Shown here: in pieces, positions 18,861 to 28,765 of the stretch
Layout: every line of letters begins with the position of its first letter
Numbering within the stretch: the stretch's first letter is position 1
Made by a program: the position numbers and the translations under genes
The notes under the pieces: model-generated
The model's input: the letters and a program-made list of their open reading frames with translations, nothing else
What the model was told of the DNA's origin: nothing
The model's database searches: none
NCBI RefSeq assembly: GCF_000830505.1
Contig: NZ_JXOK01000058.1
Coordinates: forward strand, 49,920 to 113,919
Origin: Vibrio mytili
GTDB lineage: Bacteria; Pseudomonadota; Gammaproteobacteria; Enterobacterales; Vibrionaceae
DNA: 64,000 nucleotides
Reading direction: 5' to 3'

Positions 18861-19695
18861 ATACAACTTGCTCCTTGTCCACTGTCCAATTCAAGCCGGA
18901 TAGCGAGCCGTGTTCCGACCTAAAAATGGTAAGTATTTTTAGCATAGTAGTTGAGGGGAAGTAGTAATACTCCGCCCAATGATGTTGGCTTACACTCCCT
19001 GCATTCCAACAACTTATGGTTAATCATTTCGACGTCATATGTATCTTGAATCCACATTGTCTTCAAGTGTTTAAAAACAAAACATGACGAACTTCTTGTA
19101 GCGTCAAAAAAGCGAAATATTTTTGAAAAAAATGATAAAAAACCACAAAAACAACCCACGCAGAATTTCAATCTAAGCAAATTAGAGTGATTAATCAGTA
19201 TAAAAACTTACCTTGATGGAATAAAAACGCATATCACCCAAAGTGACTATTGACCTTAAAAACATGGTGAACCCCTTGCTGTATTTAGGTATCACTTTTT
19301 GATACCACATTAATTGTACGGATTAATAGGCACAATGAACTACATAGATAACCAATCAGAACAATTCACTGCATATTTACACATATTCAAACTTTATTAC
19401 CCACATAAAAACCACATGCAACATAAGTCATTAAATTCTAAATAAAACATAAAACACACGTTTATTTTGGATTTTAATATTCATTTATTAACTTAATTGT
19501 ATATAAAAAACTAAAAATGCCTAAATATATAGTTTTTTACATCTTTATTACATTTAGCCATATTGCGTTACTACTGGTTTGACTTCTTTTTTTCATCTCG
19601 GTTATACATTTGCGAAACGCTAATGAAACATAGGCGTTACATTTGGTCGCAGTGTGGACCAGCATAGGGAAATATGAAAAATTGGAGCAACAAGG
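18861..19695. other. Long AT-rich intergenic region between divergent operons
   Basis: About 835 bases separate the peptide importer operon (minus) from the TonB receptor gene (plus). From 19200 to 19600 the sequence is very rich in A and T. I find no convincing gene; an 86-codon minus-strand frame at 18920-19180 has no ribosome site or recognisable protein. The region must hold promoters for both operons and contains the perfect inverted repeat at 19288-19306. A small RNA cannot be excluded. Confidence 0.6.
19288..19306. promoter_or_regulatory. Perfect inverted repeat, candidate operator
   Basis: GGTATCA and TGATACC are exact inverted copies separated by CTTTT. No T-run follows, so it is not a typical terminator. 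Its place in the AT-rich control region about 390 bases before the TonB receptor gene fits a binding site for a dimeric regulator. No regulator can be named. Confidence 0.45.
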
Positions 19696-22297
19696 ATGTA
19701 TAAAAACACAACAGCTTTATCAGTTGCTATCAGTCTTGCTTTGGGTACCGCGGCAGCCGTAGCCCCTCTAACAGCACAGGCAGAAGAGCAACAAGTTGAA
19801 AAACTTCAAAAGATGAAAGTAACGGGTTCGCGTTTAACTCGTGCATCGATGGAGGGGAGCACACCCGTTGCCGTCATCGGCCGAGCAGAAATTGAGCGTG
19901 CCGGTGATATTTCGATCGCAGACGTTTTACGTAAATCCTCTTTCAACTCATTTGGTTCATACAGTGAGACCTCTGGTAGCTCGTGGCAGAGTCAAGCGAC
20001 TATCGGCCTTCGCGGTCTTGGTGGCGAACGTACTTTGGTGTTGGTTAACGGCAAACGTTTACCAGGCTCTGCAACCATGGGCGGTGGTGCAGCAAACATC
20101 AATGCTATCCCATCAGCCATTGTAGAACGTGTAGAAGTAATGGCCGACGGCGGCTCAGCAGTTTATGCTCTGACGCCGTTGCAGGTGTCGTCAACATCAT
20201 TCTTAAAGAAGAGTTTGATGGTATTAACGTCACCGTGGGTTCGGGTATCCCAAGCCAAGAGGGCGGAGATGAAGAAAACGTAGCTCTGGTGATGGGAACA
20301 AGCGGTGAAAAGGGTAACATCATGTTCTCGTTTGAACATGATAGCAAAGATGAAATTTATCAACGAAGCCGAGACTATCTAAGTTCAACCAACACTGATT
20401 CAGCCGACTACTTCGACATGTCCGGTGTGAGTATTTACGGTCGTAACGTCTATCATAATGGTGAGTTAAAAGCGCTCAAGGGATACGACACGGATGCATC
20501 GTGTGACCCATCAAGAGGTTTTGTTGGGTTAACAACGTACCCTGGTTTGGGAGATATCTGTGGCTACGATTACACATCAGAAGCCGCACAAACAGCATCT
20601 ATCGAACGTAATACAGTTTTTATAAACGGTAATATTTTCTTAAACAACGATACGACTTTTAACTCGCAATTACTTTTAAACCGGAATAAAAGCTTCAGCC
20701 GATTTGCGCCAGCTGCAGGTATATTTTCGATTGACCCGAACACCGACGGTGGTGCAGATTTCTTTGCAGGCAATGGCTTAGACCCAGCAGAGGTCCTGCA
20801 TCGATATACTACCGTTTCAATAACGTGGGGACACGTGATAACAGCGTTACCGACTTCCAAGCAGATTTCAAAGCTGGCCTAGACGGCACGCTTTATACTG
20901 ACAGCTTTGGCGATGTAATTTGGGAAACTGGCTACCATCTAAACTACTCCAACAGCAACGAAATTGGCTCAGGTTACGTATTTGGTTCAGTCGCATCATC
21001 GCTTGCGGAATCGGGTAACTTCGTAAACGGTGAATTCAGCGACGACGCGACAGCACAGCTATCTGCACCAACTGGCCGTGAAACAGAAATGGAAATGCAC
21101 CAAATCTATGGCGGTCTTCAATTTGATCTTGCAGAAATTGGTGACATTACCATTCCACTGTATGTTGGTGGTGAGTTCACCTCATACAATTACTTCGACA
21201 AGTATGACTCACAAAGTGAAGCAGGCAATATCATTGGTAGTGCGGGTAACTCTGCAGGCGGTGATCGCGAAACTTACGCGTTATACGCAGAATCTTTGAT
21301 CGCGTTTACCGATGAGCTAGAAATGAATCTTGCCGCTCGTTACGACCACTACAGCGATTTTGGCGAAGAAATATCACCGAAAGTCTCTTTCCGTTACCAA
21401 CCTCTTGATAACCTGATGTTCCGTGCTGGTGCAGGCCTTGGCTTCCGTGCCCCTACACTATCAGACCTTTATTCTGCGGATAGCTTCTCATCTGACTACG
21501 CGAAAGATTACGCCTTCTGTACGGCGAATGGCATAGCCTTTGCTGACTGTCCGGAATCACAATATGATGTAACTCGTACCTCGAATGAAGATCTTGATGC
21601 AGAAAAATCCGTATCATTTAACTTCGGTGCAAGTTACTCACCAATTGAAGACCTAGATATAACCGTCGACTACTACAACATCAGCATCGAAGACGTGATT
21701 ACATTTGTATCGCTTCAAGACATGATCGACCAAGAGCGTAATACGGGCGTTTCGAATCCAAAAATCATACGTGATGGCAGCGGTCGTATTATTGAAGCAA
21801 CTGCTGGTCTTGAAAACCTAGGTACACTGGATACTTCTGGCCTCGACTTGAAGTTGGGTTACCGCTACGACTTCGACTACGCAACGGTTCGTTACGACTT
21901 TATGGGTACCTATGTACTGGACTACAGCGCCCCTGAATACGTGAATGGGCCAGTAAACAACCAAGTTGGCCGCAATGGTCTGCCTGAATACCGCTTTAAC
22001 ACAGGTGTTGGTGTTGGTTTCCTTGAAGGTCATGACATCTACCTATCGGCAGATCACATTGCAGGTCAGGCGCAAGATGTTGACGACAACTACAAGAAAA
22101 TTGGCAGTATCCCAAGCCACACCACTTACAACGTCGCATATAACTACCTAGCACCATGGGACGGTAAGTTCACCGCTGGCGTACGTAACCTAACGGATGA
22201 AGATCCGGCATTTGAATCTGACGGTGTGACTTACAATTCTGACCTATACAGCATTCAAGGCCGTGTTTACTTCCTGAAGTACTCACAAGACTTTTAA
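19696..22297 (+). pseudogene. TonB-dependent outer membrane receptor, two frameshifts
   Basis: Three frames form one receptor of about 867 residues. The first has a signal peptide ending near ALTAQAE, a TonB-box-like stretch (EKLQKMKVTGSRL) and the plug (IADVLRKSSFNSFGSYSETSGSS, TIGLRGLGGERTLVLVNGKRLP, VERVEVMADGGSAVY). The second resumes with SDAVAGVVNIILKEEFDG after one missing G near 20167. The third starts with GTRDNSVTDFQADFKAGLDG after a second break near 20806 and carries the barrel, including AARYDHYSDFGEEISPKVSFRYQPLDNLMFRAG and FRAPTLSDLY, ending in a terminal aromatic (SQDF). GGAG precedes the ATG. The substrate is unknown. Only 76 bases separate it from the TonB-system genes, so it is probably in their operon. 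Confidence 0.87.
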
Positions 22298-22373
22298 TTA
22301 ACCCCTTTGGCGCAGGAGTCTTTCCTGCGCCCTATTCGACTGACTAACTTTACACACTAACAAGGATGCTACT

Positions 22374-23138
22374 ATGACGTTAAAGGAATTTGGCGTAAGT
22401 GCAGTGACTGCCGCGATTCTCACGGTAAGTGGTACAGCAATGGCTGCTGACTCAGGGACCGTCGTCGCTAACCAAGCACAAACCACTAAGTCTTCTCAGG
22501 CTTCACAACAAAAAATCGACAACTATGCGGAAAGTACAGAGAGCATGTTGGCAGAATACAAAGGTTTGCTTCGTCAAATCGACAGTATGAAAATCTACAA
22601 CGAGCAAATTAACCGCATGGTTCAATCGCAACAAGGTGAATTGGACTCGTTAAACAGTCAGATTGCACAGATCGATCAGACCGCCACCGAAGTGGTGCCG
22701 CTGACATTAAAAATGATCGACGCTCTGGATGAGTTCGTCACCCTAGACCTCCCTTTCCAAAAAGAAGAACGCACCGCACGCGTGAATGAGCTGCATCGCT
22801 TAATGGATCGCGCTGATGTCACCACCTCAGAAAAATTCCGTAAAGTGATGGAAGCCTACCAAATCGAAGAAGGCTTCTCTCGCTCCATCGAGTCGTATAA
22901 AGCCAGCTTAGACCGCAACGGCGAAGTGGTGACCTACGACTTCTTACGCATTGGTCGTACAGCCCTTCTATTCCAATCTCCTGATGGCGGTGAAACAGGC
23001 ATGTGGAACCAACAAACTCGTCAGTGGGAAACACTACCGGAAAGCTACCGCATAGCGGTACAGCAAGGCCTTCGTATCGCGAAGAAACAAGCGCCACCTG
23101 CGCTGATCAAACTGCCTGTATTTGCTGGGGAGGAATAA
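22374..23138 (+). CDS. DUF3450 periplasmic coiled-coil protein of the TonB cluster
   Basis: A 254-residue protein with a signal peptide (cleavage near GTAMAADS), then a long helical coiled-coil stretch (about 35-110, EYKGLLRQIDSMKIYNEQINRMVQSQQGELDSLNSQ) and a globular C-terminal part (TYDFLRIGRTALLFQSPDGGETGMWNQQTRQWE). It matches the DUF3450 family, which precedes TtpC in Vibrio TonB2-type clusters (compare V. cholerae VC1548). Its role is not established; the gene order suggests it assists TtpC and ExbB in the periplasm. It is three bases from the next gene. Confidence 0.88.
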   Translation: MTLKEFGVSAVTAAILTVSGTAMAADSGTVVANQAQTTKSSQASQQKIDNYAESTESMLAEYKGLLRQIDSMKIYNEQINRMVQSQQGELDSLNSQIAQIDQTATEVVPLTLKMIDALDEFVTLDLPFQKEERTARVNELHRLMDRADVTTSEKFRKVMEAYQIEEGFSRSIESYKASLDRNGEVVTYDFLRIGRTALLFQSPDGGETGMWNQQTRQWETLPESYRIAVQQGLRIAKKQAPPALIKLPVFAGEE

Positions 23139-23141
23139 GAG

Positions 23142-24503
23142 ATGAAAGGATTCAAAACGCTAGCCGCTGGCCTATTAGCGGGCTTATTTATGGTGTCGGG
23201 CGTTCATGCCAACACGCCACAAACGCTGTCTGAACTGCTGAAAAATGTAAAGTCAGAGAGTATTGTTGAATCAAAAGAAAACAAAGAGCGTGAAGCGATT
23301 TTCAAACGCGATCGCGACCAACAAGCCGCTCTATTGCAACAAGCGCGTGATGAACTGGCATCGCAGCAAGCTCTCGGAGATCAATTGAAAGCCACGTTCG
23401 ATGAGAACGATAAACAGCTTACCGATCTCACTGAAACGCTACGCGTTCGCTCTGGAACATTGGGTGAAATGTTTGGTGTGGTTCGCCAGTACGCGGGCGA
23501 GTTTAAAGGTCTGTTTGCTGCTTCACAGAATGCGGTTCAGTTCCCAGAGCGTGATGCACTGCTAACGAAACTGGCAGAAAGCAAAGAACTGCCATCCACT
23601 CAAGAGTTAGAAGCCTTCTGGCACACCATTCTTCAACAAATCGTTGTCTCAGGTGAAACCGCAACAACCCACGCCACGGTGGTTTACGGCGAGGGGAAAG
23701 AAGCCGTTCGCGATGTAACACTTATCGGTGAGTTTAATGCGATTGCTGATGGTAAATACGTCACTTACGTTCCGCAAACGAGCAAGTTTGAAGAACTGTC
23801 TCGCCAGCCACGCAACAACATCACCAAATTAATTGCGGGGTTTGAATCCGCGAAAGGCACTTACGAGCCCCTGTTTATTGACCCTTCTCGTGGTGTGATT
23901 CTGTCTCTACTGGTACAAAGCCCAACCGTACAAGAACGTATTGATCAAGGCGGCATTGTCGGTTATGTCATTCTTGCTATGGGTGCAGTGGGTGCTATCA
24001 TCGCACTGATCTGTTACCTACGCCTGCAAATTATTGGCGGCAAGATGCGTAAACAAGCAAAATCAGACACGGTTATTCCTGGTAATCCACTAGGTGAAGT
24101 CATTGAAGCTTACCAAGGACACAAAGGTGATAACCTGGAAGATCTCGAAGCCAAACTGGACGAAATCATCCTGCGCAATGCACCTAAAATCGAACGCTTT
24201 GTCAGCTCAATCAAATTGTTTGCTTCCGTCGCACCGCTACTCGGCCTACTTGGTACGGTTATGGGGATGATCGGCACCTTCCAAGCCATCACTTTATTTG
24301 GTACTGGCGATCCAAAACTCATGGCAGGTGGTATTTCAGAAGCGCTGGTGACCACCATGCTAGGTCTGGTCGTCGCTATTCCTCTACTGTTCCTCTACAC
24401 CATTGTTCACAGTAAGGGTCGTCGTTTGGTTCAATCTCTTGAAGAACAGAGTGCAGGCTTCATCGCTCGCTATCAGGAAAAACTGCATAAAGCCGAAAGC
24501 TAA
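23142..24503 (+). CDS. ttpC: TtpC: large MotA/TolQ/ExbB-type subunit of a TonB2-type system
   Basis: A 453-residue protein. It has a signal peptide (MKGFKTLAAGLLAGLFMVSGVHA), then a periplasmic coiled-coil region (about 30-125, KENKEREAIFKRDRDQQAALLQQ) and a globular part. A membrane helix follows near 270-295 (GIVGYVILAMGAVGAIIALICY). The C-terminal MotA/TolQ/ExbB channel domain has LFASVAPLLGLLGTVMGMIGTFQAI and GGISEALVTTMLGLVVAIPLLFLY. In V. anguillarum and V. cholerae TtpC is required with ExbB2-ExbD2-TonB2 for iron-siderophore transport. Spacing to exbB is nine bases. Confidence 0.92.
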   Translation: MKGFKTLAAGLLAGLFMVSGVHANTPQTLSELLKNVKSESIVESKENKEREAIFKRDRDQQAALLQQARDELASQQALGDQLKATFDENDKQLTDLTETLRVRSGTLGEMFGVVRQYAGEFKGLFAASQNAVQFPERDALLTKLAESKELPSTQELEAFWHTILQQIVVSGETATTHATVVYGEGKEAVRDVTLIGEFNAIADGKYVTYVPQTSKFEELSRQPRNNITKLIAGFESAKGTYEPLFIDPSRGVILSLLVQSPTVQERIDQGGIVGYVILAMGAVGAIIALICYLRLQIIGGKMRKQAKSDTVIPGNPLGEVIEAYQGHKGDNLEDLEAKLDEIILRNAPKIERFVSSIKLFASVAPLLGLLGTVMGMIGTFQAITLFGTGDPKLMAGGISEALVTTMLGLVVAIPLLFLYTIVHSKGRRLVQSLEEQSAGFIARYQEKLHKAES

Positions 24504-24512
24504 GGAGGCGTT

Positions 24513-25038
24513 ATGTGGTGGTTAGTTGGAGAACTTGAATCGATTAGGCGCTTCTTGGGAATGGGTGGCGATGTACTTGTCGCCATCTTTATCCTCAGCT
24601 TTATGTTGTGGGCCGTATTGCTAGAACGCTGGTTCTACTTTGTCGCCGTTGCTCCTAGGGCGATGAAAAAAGCCGTCAGCGGATGGAGTGAACGCCCAGA
24701 ACATCAGAGCTGGAACGCAAAGATGATCCGACAAGAAATCGTTTCTCGTCAGGATATTGAGAATAAAAAGGGACTGCCCATCGTCAAGGTACTGATTGCG
24801 CTTTGTCCCCTACTCGGTCTGCTCGGCACCGTTGTCGGCATGATCCAAGTATTCGACATCTTAGCGGTAACAGGAACAGGAAGCCCTCGAGCAATGGCCT
24901 CGGGGATCTCAAAGGCAACAATCCCAACGTTAGCTGATGGTGGCTTCACTATCAGGGCTGTTCTTTAGTTCACGTCTTGATCATTTAGCCAAAGTCACAA
25001 CGCAAAAGCTGGAAGATAAGCTTAAGCACATTGCCTGA
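24513..25038 (+). pseudogene. exbB: ExbB2-type biopolymer transport protein, frameshift near the C-terminus
   Basis: A roughly 175-residue inner-membrane protein of the proton-channel pair ExbB/ExbD that energises TonB. Visible are DVLVAIFILSFMLWAVLLERWFYF and the two-helix block ALCPLLGLLGTVVGMIQVFDILAVTGTG with MASGISKATIPTLA. The frame then runs to a stop at 24968, while the expected continuation MVASLSGLFFSSRLDHLAKVTTQKLEDKLKHIA is read one frame over and ends at 25038. The shift fits loss of two bases (or gain of one) near 24936; the glycine usual before MV is missing. An AGGAGG site precedes the ATG. Confidence 0.88.
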
Positions 25039-25063
25039 GTAAAAGGAATTAGAGGTATAGGTC

Positions 25064-25471
25064 ATGAAGAGACGCTATAGCAGTGATAGCAGTGATGAAA
25101 CCGCTATCGATATGACACCGATGCTCGACATCGTATTTATCATGTTGATCTTCTTTATTGTCACGACGTCGTTCGTTAAAGAAGCAGGATTAGAAGTTAA
25201 TCGCCCAACGGCTAGCTCCGCGCAAACCGTGAAAAAAGGCAATATTATGGTTGCCGTGGGTGCCGCTGGCGATGTTTGGGTCGATAAGCGCCGTATAGAA
25301 GTGGATGCGGTTCGCGCTAACATCGAACGTCTTCGCGCAGAAAGCCCTGATGGTGCTGTGGTGATTCAAGCCGATACAGAAGCCAAATCAGGTATTGTCG
25401 TGAAGGTAATGGACCAGATTAAGATGGCAGGTGTCGACAACATCTCCATTGCCGCAACAAGTAAGGATTAA
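25064..25471 (+). CDS. exbD: ExbD2-type biopolymer transport protein
   Basis: A 135-residue protein with a short cytoplasmic N-terminus, one membrane helix carrying the essential aspartate (DMTPMLDIVFIMLIFFIVTTSFV) and a periplasmic ExbD/TolR domain (VAVGAAGDVWVDKRRIEVDAVRANIERL, VVIQADTEAKSGIVVKVMDQIKMAGVDNISIAA). It forms the proton-conducting stator with ExbB. It lies between exbB and tonB with only four bases to the latter. Confidence 0.96.
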   Translation: MKRRYSSDSSDETAIDMTPMLDIVFIMLIFFIVTTSFVKEAGLEVNRPTASSAQTVKKGNIMVAVGAAGDVWVDKRRIEVDAVRANIERLRAESPDGAVVIQADTEAKSGIVVKVMDQIKMAGVDNISIAATSKD

Positions 25472-25475
25472 GCCT

Positions 25476-26107
25476 ATGCGGTATCTGGCCTCAATTGCAC
25501 TGGCGCTCATTGTCTCCCTCGGACTGTTCTGGGGCATGGACAAGCTAGTAAATAAAGAGCGCCACGAGCTAGTGTCGAATGATGATCAACGTATGGTCGA
25601 GTTCATTCGCATTAAACCAGAAGAAAAGATACAGGAGAAAAAACGCGAACTCCCGAAACCACCACCACCGAAGCGTCCGCCGCCGCCACCAGAGATGAAG
25701 GTGACTGCGACCGTAAAACCGGTGATGGATCAAGTACCAATGGACATGCCTAAACTCGATCTGCCGTCAACGTGACCGGCGGCTCAGTACTCGGGCACTA
25801 CACCCAAGGTGGCGGTGCGCAAATGGCCAGTAGCGGAGGTCCGGTTCCTTTAGCAACCTTCCAACCGCAAATGCCACGTAAGGCTGCACGTTCAGGACTG
25901 GAAAAAGGGATTGTACTGATAGAGTTTACGGTGACAGTGCGCGGCAGCGTTCAAGATGTAAGGATCTTAAAAGAGTCGCCACGTAAACTTGGTCTTGGTA
26001 GAGAAGCGAAGAAAACCGTCTCCAAATGGACTTTCAAACCTAAGATGGTCGATGGTAAAGCGGTCAGTTCTCGCCTTTCTCAAGAAATCGAGTTCTCTAC
26101 TAACTAG
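25476..26107 (+). pseudogene. tonB: TonB2-type energy transducer, one frameshift
   Basis: About 210 residues when repaired. There is an N-terminal membrane anchor (MRYLASIALALIVSLGLFWGMDKLV), a proline-rich periplasmic spacer (LPKPPPPKRPPPPPEMK) and a C-terminal TonB domain (GLEKGIVLIEFTVTVRGSVQDVRILKESPR, AKKTVSKWTFKPKMVDGKAV). The first frame stops at 25775 (DLPST); the second continues VTGGSVLGHYTQGG to 26107. One missing base near 25753 (CTGCCGTCAAC for CTGCCGGTCAAC) restores LPVNVTGG. The short length and compact spacer are typical of Vibrio TonB2/TonB3 rather than TonB1. Confidence 0.88.
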
Positions 26108-26118
26108 GAGTCGCAATT

Positions 26119-27333
26119 ATGAAATCATACACAACATTGTTGGCTTCTCTGGTGCTCATGACAGGCGCGTATAGCGCGCCTGTTTTTGCCAGCACGCCTG
26201 AGCTGTCTGACAGAACATTTAGAACCGTAAATAAAGTTCAAGAGCTGATCGCAACGGAACAGTATTCGGAGGCCTTATCTAAGCTGAATTCAGCCCTAAG
26301 TAGCTCCAGCAAACGCCAATACGATCGTGCGGTATTATTGCAGCAAATGGGGTTTTTATACTCATTAAAAGATGATTACCCGAAAGCAGCGAAGTATTTT
26401 GCTGAGGCATTGAGCTTAGATGCCTTACCGGTACCTGTTGCACAACAAGTTCGCTATAGCTTAGCGCAGCTGTATCTCGCTGAAGGTCAGTACAAAAAAT
26501 CAGTCAGGGCTATGAATGAGTGGTTCAAAGTCGCCGAGACAACCGAAGAAAAGCCACAAGCTCACGCTTACATCACGTTAGCCAGTGCTTACATTCAAAT
26601 GGAAGATTACAAAAACGCGATTCCGCCAACCAAAAAGGCAATTGCGATGAGTAAAGACCCAAGTGAATCTTGGTACCAACTTCTGATGTCGGCACACTAT
26701 GAGTTAAAACAATTCAAAAGTGTCGCGGGGGTGCTGAAGATTCTCACCACCAAATACCCGAAAAACAAACGGTACTGGACGCAGTTATCGGGCATATATA
26801 TGGAGTTAAACCAAGAACGCAATGCCCTTTCAACGTTAGAGATGGCCTATAAAATGGGACTTCTCGAAACCGAAAAAGAGTATTTACGTTTAGCCAATTT
26901 CCAAGCTTACCAAGGCGTCCCATTCCGCGCAGCAAAAACACTGCAGACAGCTTTTGATGATGGTCATGTAGAGCGCAATGCGGATAACCTGGAAAAATTG
27001 GGCGAATTTTGGCAACAAGCGCAAGAACTTGGGCAGGCAATCGATGTTTACCAACAGGTTTATCGCCTTTCACCAAAAGCAAAAACGCAAATAAAAATTG
27101 CGCGTTTAATGATGTTGGATAAACAGTATCAACAAGCAGCGAAATTTGCGCAAAATGCAGCTTCAGATGCCAAACGCGAACAAAAAGGTGAATTAGCCTA
27201 CATCCGTGGTATGGCATACTTCGAGTTGAATCAACCGGATAATGCCCTTAAAGCAATGAAGAGTGCAGCGCAGTCTCCGGACATGAAGGCCATGGCCAAC
27301 CCTTGGATCAACTTCTTAGAGACTCAAGGTTAA
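26119..27333 (+). CDS. Periplasmic TPR protein of the TonB cluster
   Basis: A 404-residue protein with a signal peptide (MKSYTTLLASLVLMTGAYSAPVFA). The rest is built of tetratricopeptide repeats, for example LLQQMGFLYSLKDDYPKAAKYFAEALSLD, ITLASAYIQMEDYKNAIPPTKKAIAMS and ELAYIRGMAYFELNQPDNALKAMKSAAQS. A TPR gene closes TonB2-type clusters in other vibrios (compare V. cholerae VC1543). Such proteins usually serve as scaffolds; the partner is unknown. It follows tonB by 11 bases and is followed by a strong terminator. Confidence 0.88.
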   Translation: MKSYTTLLASLVLMTGAYSAPVFASTPELSDRTFRTVNKVQELIATEQYSEALSKLNSALSSSSKRQYDRAVLLQQMGFLYSLKDDYPKAAKYFAEALSLDALPVPVAQQVRYSLAQLYLAEGQYKKSVRAMNEWFKVAETTEEKPQAHAYITLASAYIQMEDYKNAIPPTKKAIAMSKDPSESWYQLLMSAHYELKQFKSVAGVLKILTTKYPKNKRYWTQLSGIYMELNQERNALSTLEMAYKMGLLETEKEYLRLANFQAYQGVPFRAAKTLQTAFDDGHVERNADNLEKLGEFWQQAQELGQAIDVYQQVYRLSPKAKTQIKIARLMMLDKQYQQAAKFAQNAASDAKREQKGELAYIRGMAYFELNQPDNALKAMKSAAQSPDMKAMANPWINFLETQG

Positions 27334-27374
27334 ACTCAAACAATAAGCGTTAAGTGTGAGTCAGTCGCACGCCT

Positions 27375-27400
27375 GGGGAAGTGAAAGCTTCCCCTTTTTT
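27375..27400 (+). terminator. Rho-independent terminator of the TonB operon
   Basis: GGGGAAG and CTTCCCC form a seven-base GC-rich stem with a four-base loop (TGAAAG region) and are followed at once by six T. It lies 42 bases after the TPR gene stop. The rest of 27401-27619 is the leader and promoter region of gmk. Confidence 0.85.
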
Positions 27401-27433
27401 CCATTGGTTTTCTCGTGGTTGTTTTTCTCGTGA

Positions 27434-28243
<810 letters not shown>

Positions 28244-28453
28244 CCGCTGTTGTTATCATAGTAGTCGCTATTGATAAGCGCCTCTCTGTAAGAGATAAAG
28301 AATTTTTTGGTACTTTGCACAGCGCAAAGAACTTATAATAATACCCCCGAGAAAGCCCACTGTGCGTGAGCAACCTAATTGCTAGTAAATAACATTGTTA
28401 GGTTGTATACTTTCTCGTCATTCTAATATTTTAGTTAACTATTTGGAGTCCTC

Positions 28454-28726
28454 ATGGCACGCGTAACTGTTCAAGACGCTGTTGAAAAAGTTGGCAACCG
28501 TTTCGACCTAGTACTGATTGCGGCTCGCCGCGCTCGTCAAATGCAAACTGGCGGTAAAGATGCACTAGTGCCAGAAGAGAACGATAAGCCGACGGTTATC
28601 GCTCTACGCGAAATCGAAGAAGGTTTAATTACGAAAGAAGTTCTCGACGCTCGTGAACGTCAAGAACAACAAGAGCAAGAAGCGGCAGAGCTAGCGGCAG
28701 TCAGCAGCATCGCTCATAACCGTTAA
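28454..28726 (+). CDS. rpoZ: DNA-directed RNA polymerase omega subunit
   Basis: A 90-residue protein beginning [31 protein letters not shown], the conserved core of omega, which wraps the C-terminus of beta-prime, helps assemble the polymerase and contributes to a ppGpp site. Length and sequence match enterobacterial RpoZ (91). GGAG precedes the ATG. A TATAAT at 28334-28339 upstream may be part of its promoter. It lies 39 bases from spoT, so the two are likely co-transcribed. Confidence 0.97.
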   Translation: MARVTVQDAVEKVGNRFDLVLIAARRARQMQTGGKDALVPEENDKPTVIALREIEEGLITKEVLDARERQEQQEQEAAELAAVSSIAHNR

Positions 28727-28765
28727 TTCTGTCTCTAGAATTCAACAACCTCCCGGGCCTATAAT

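Noticed and set aside
18920..19180. 86-codon minus-strand frame in the long intergenic region
   Set aside because: Low-complexity, cysteine- and phenylalanine-rich translation without ribosome site; looks like chance in AT-rich DNA.
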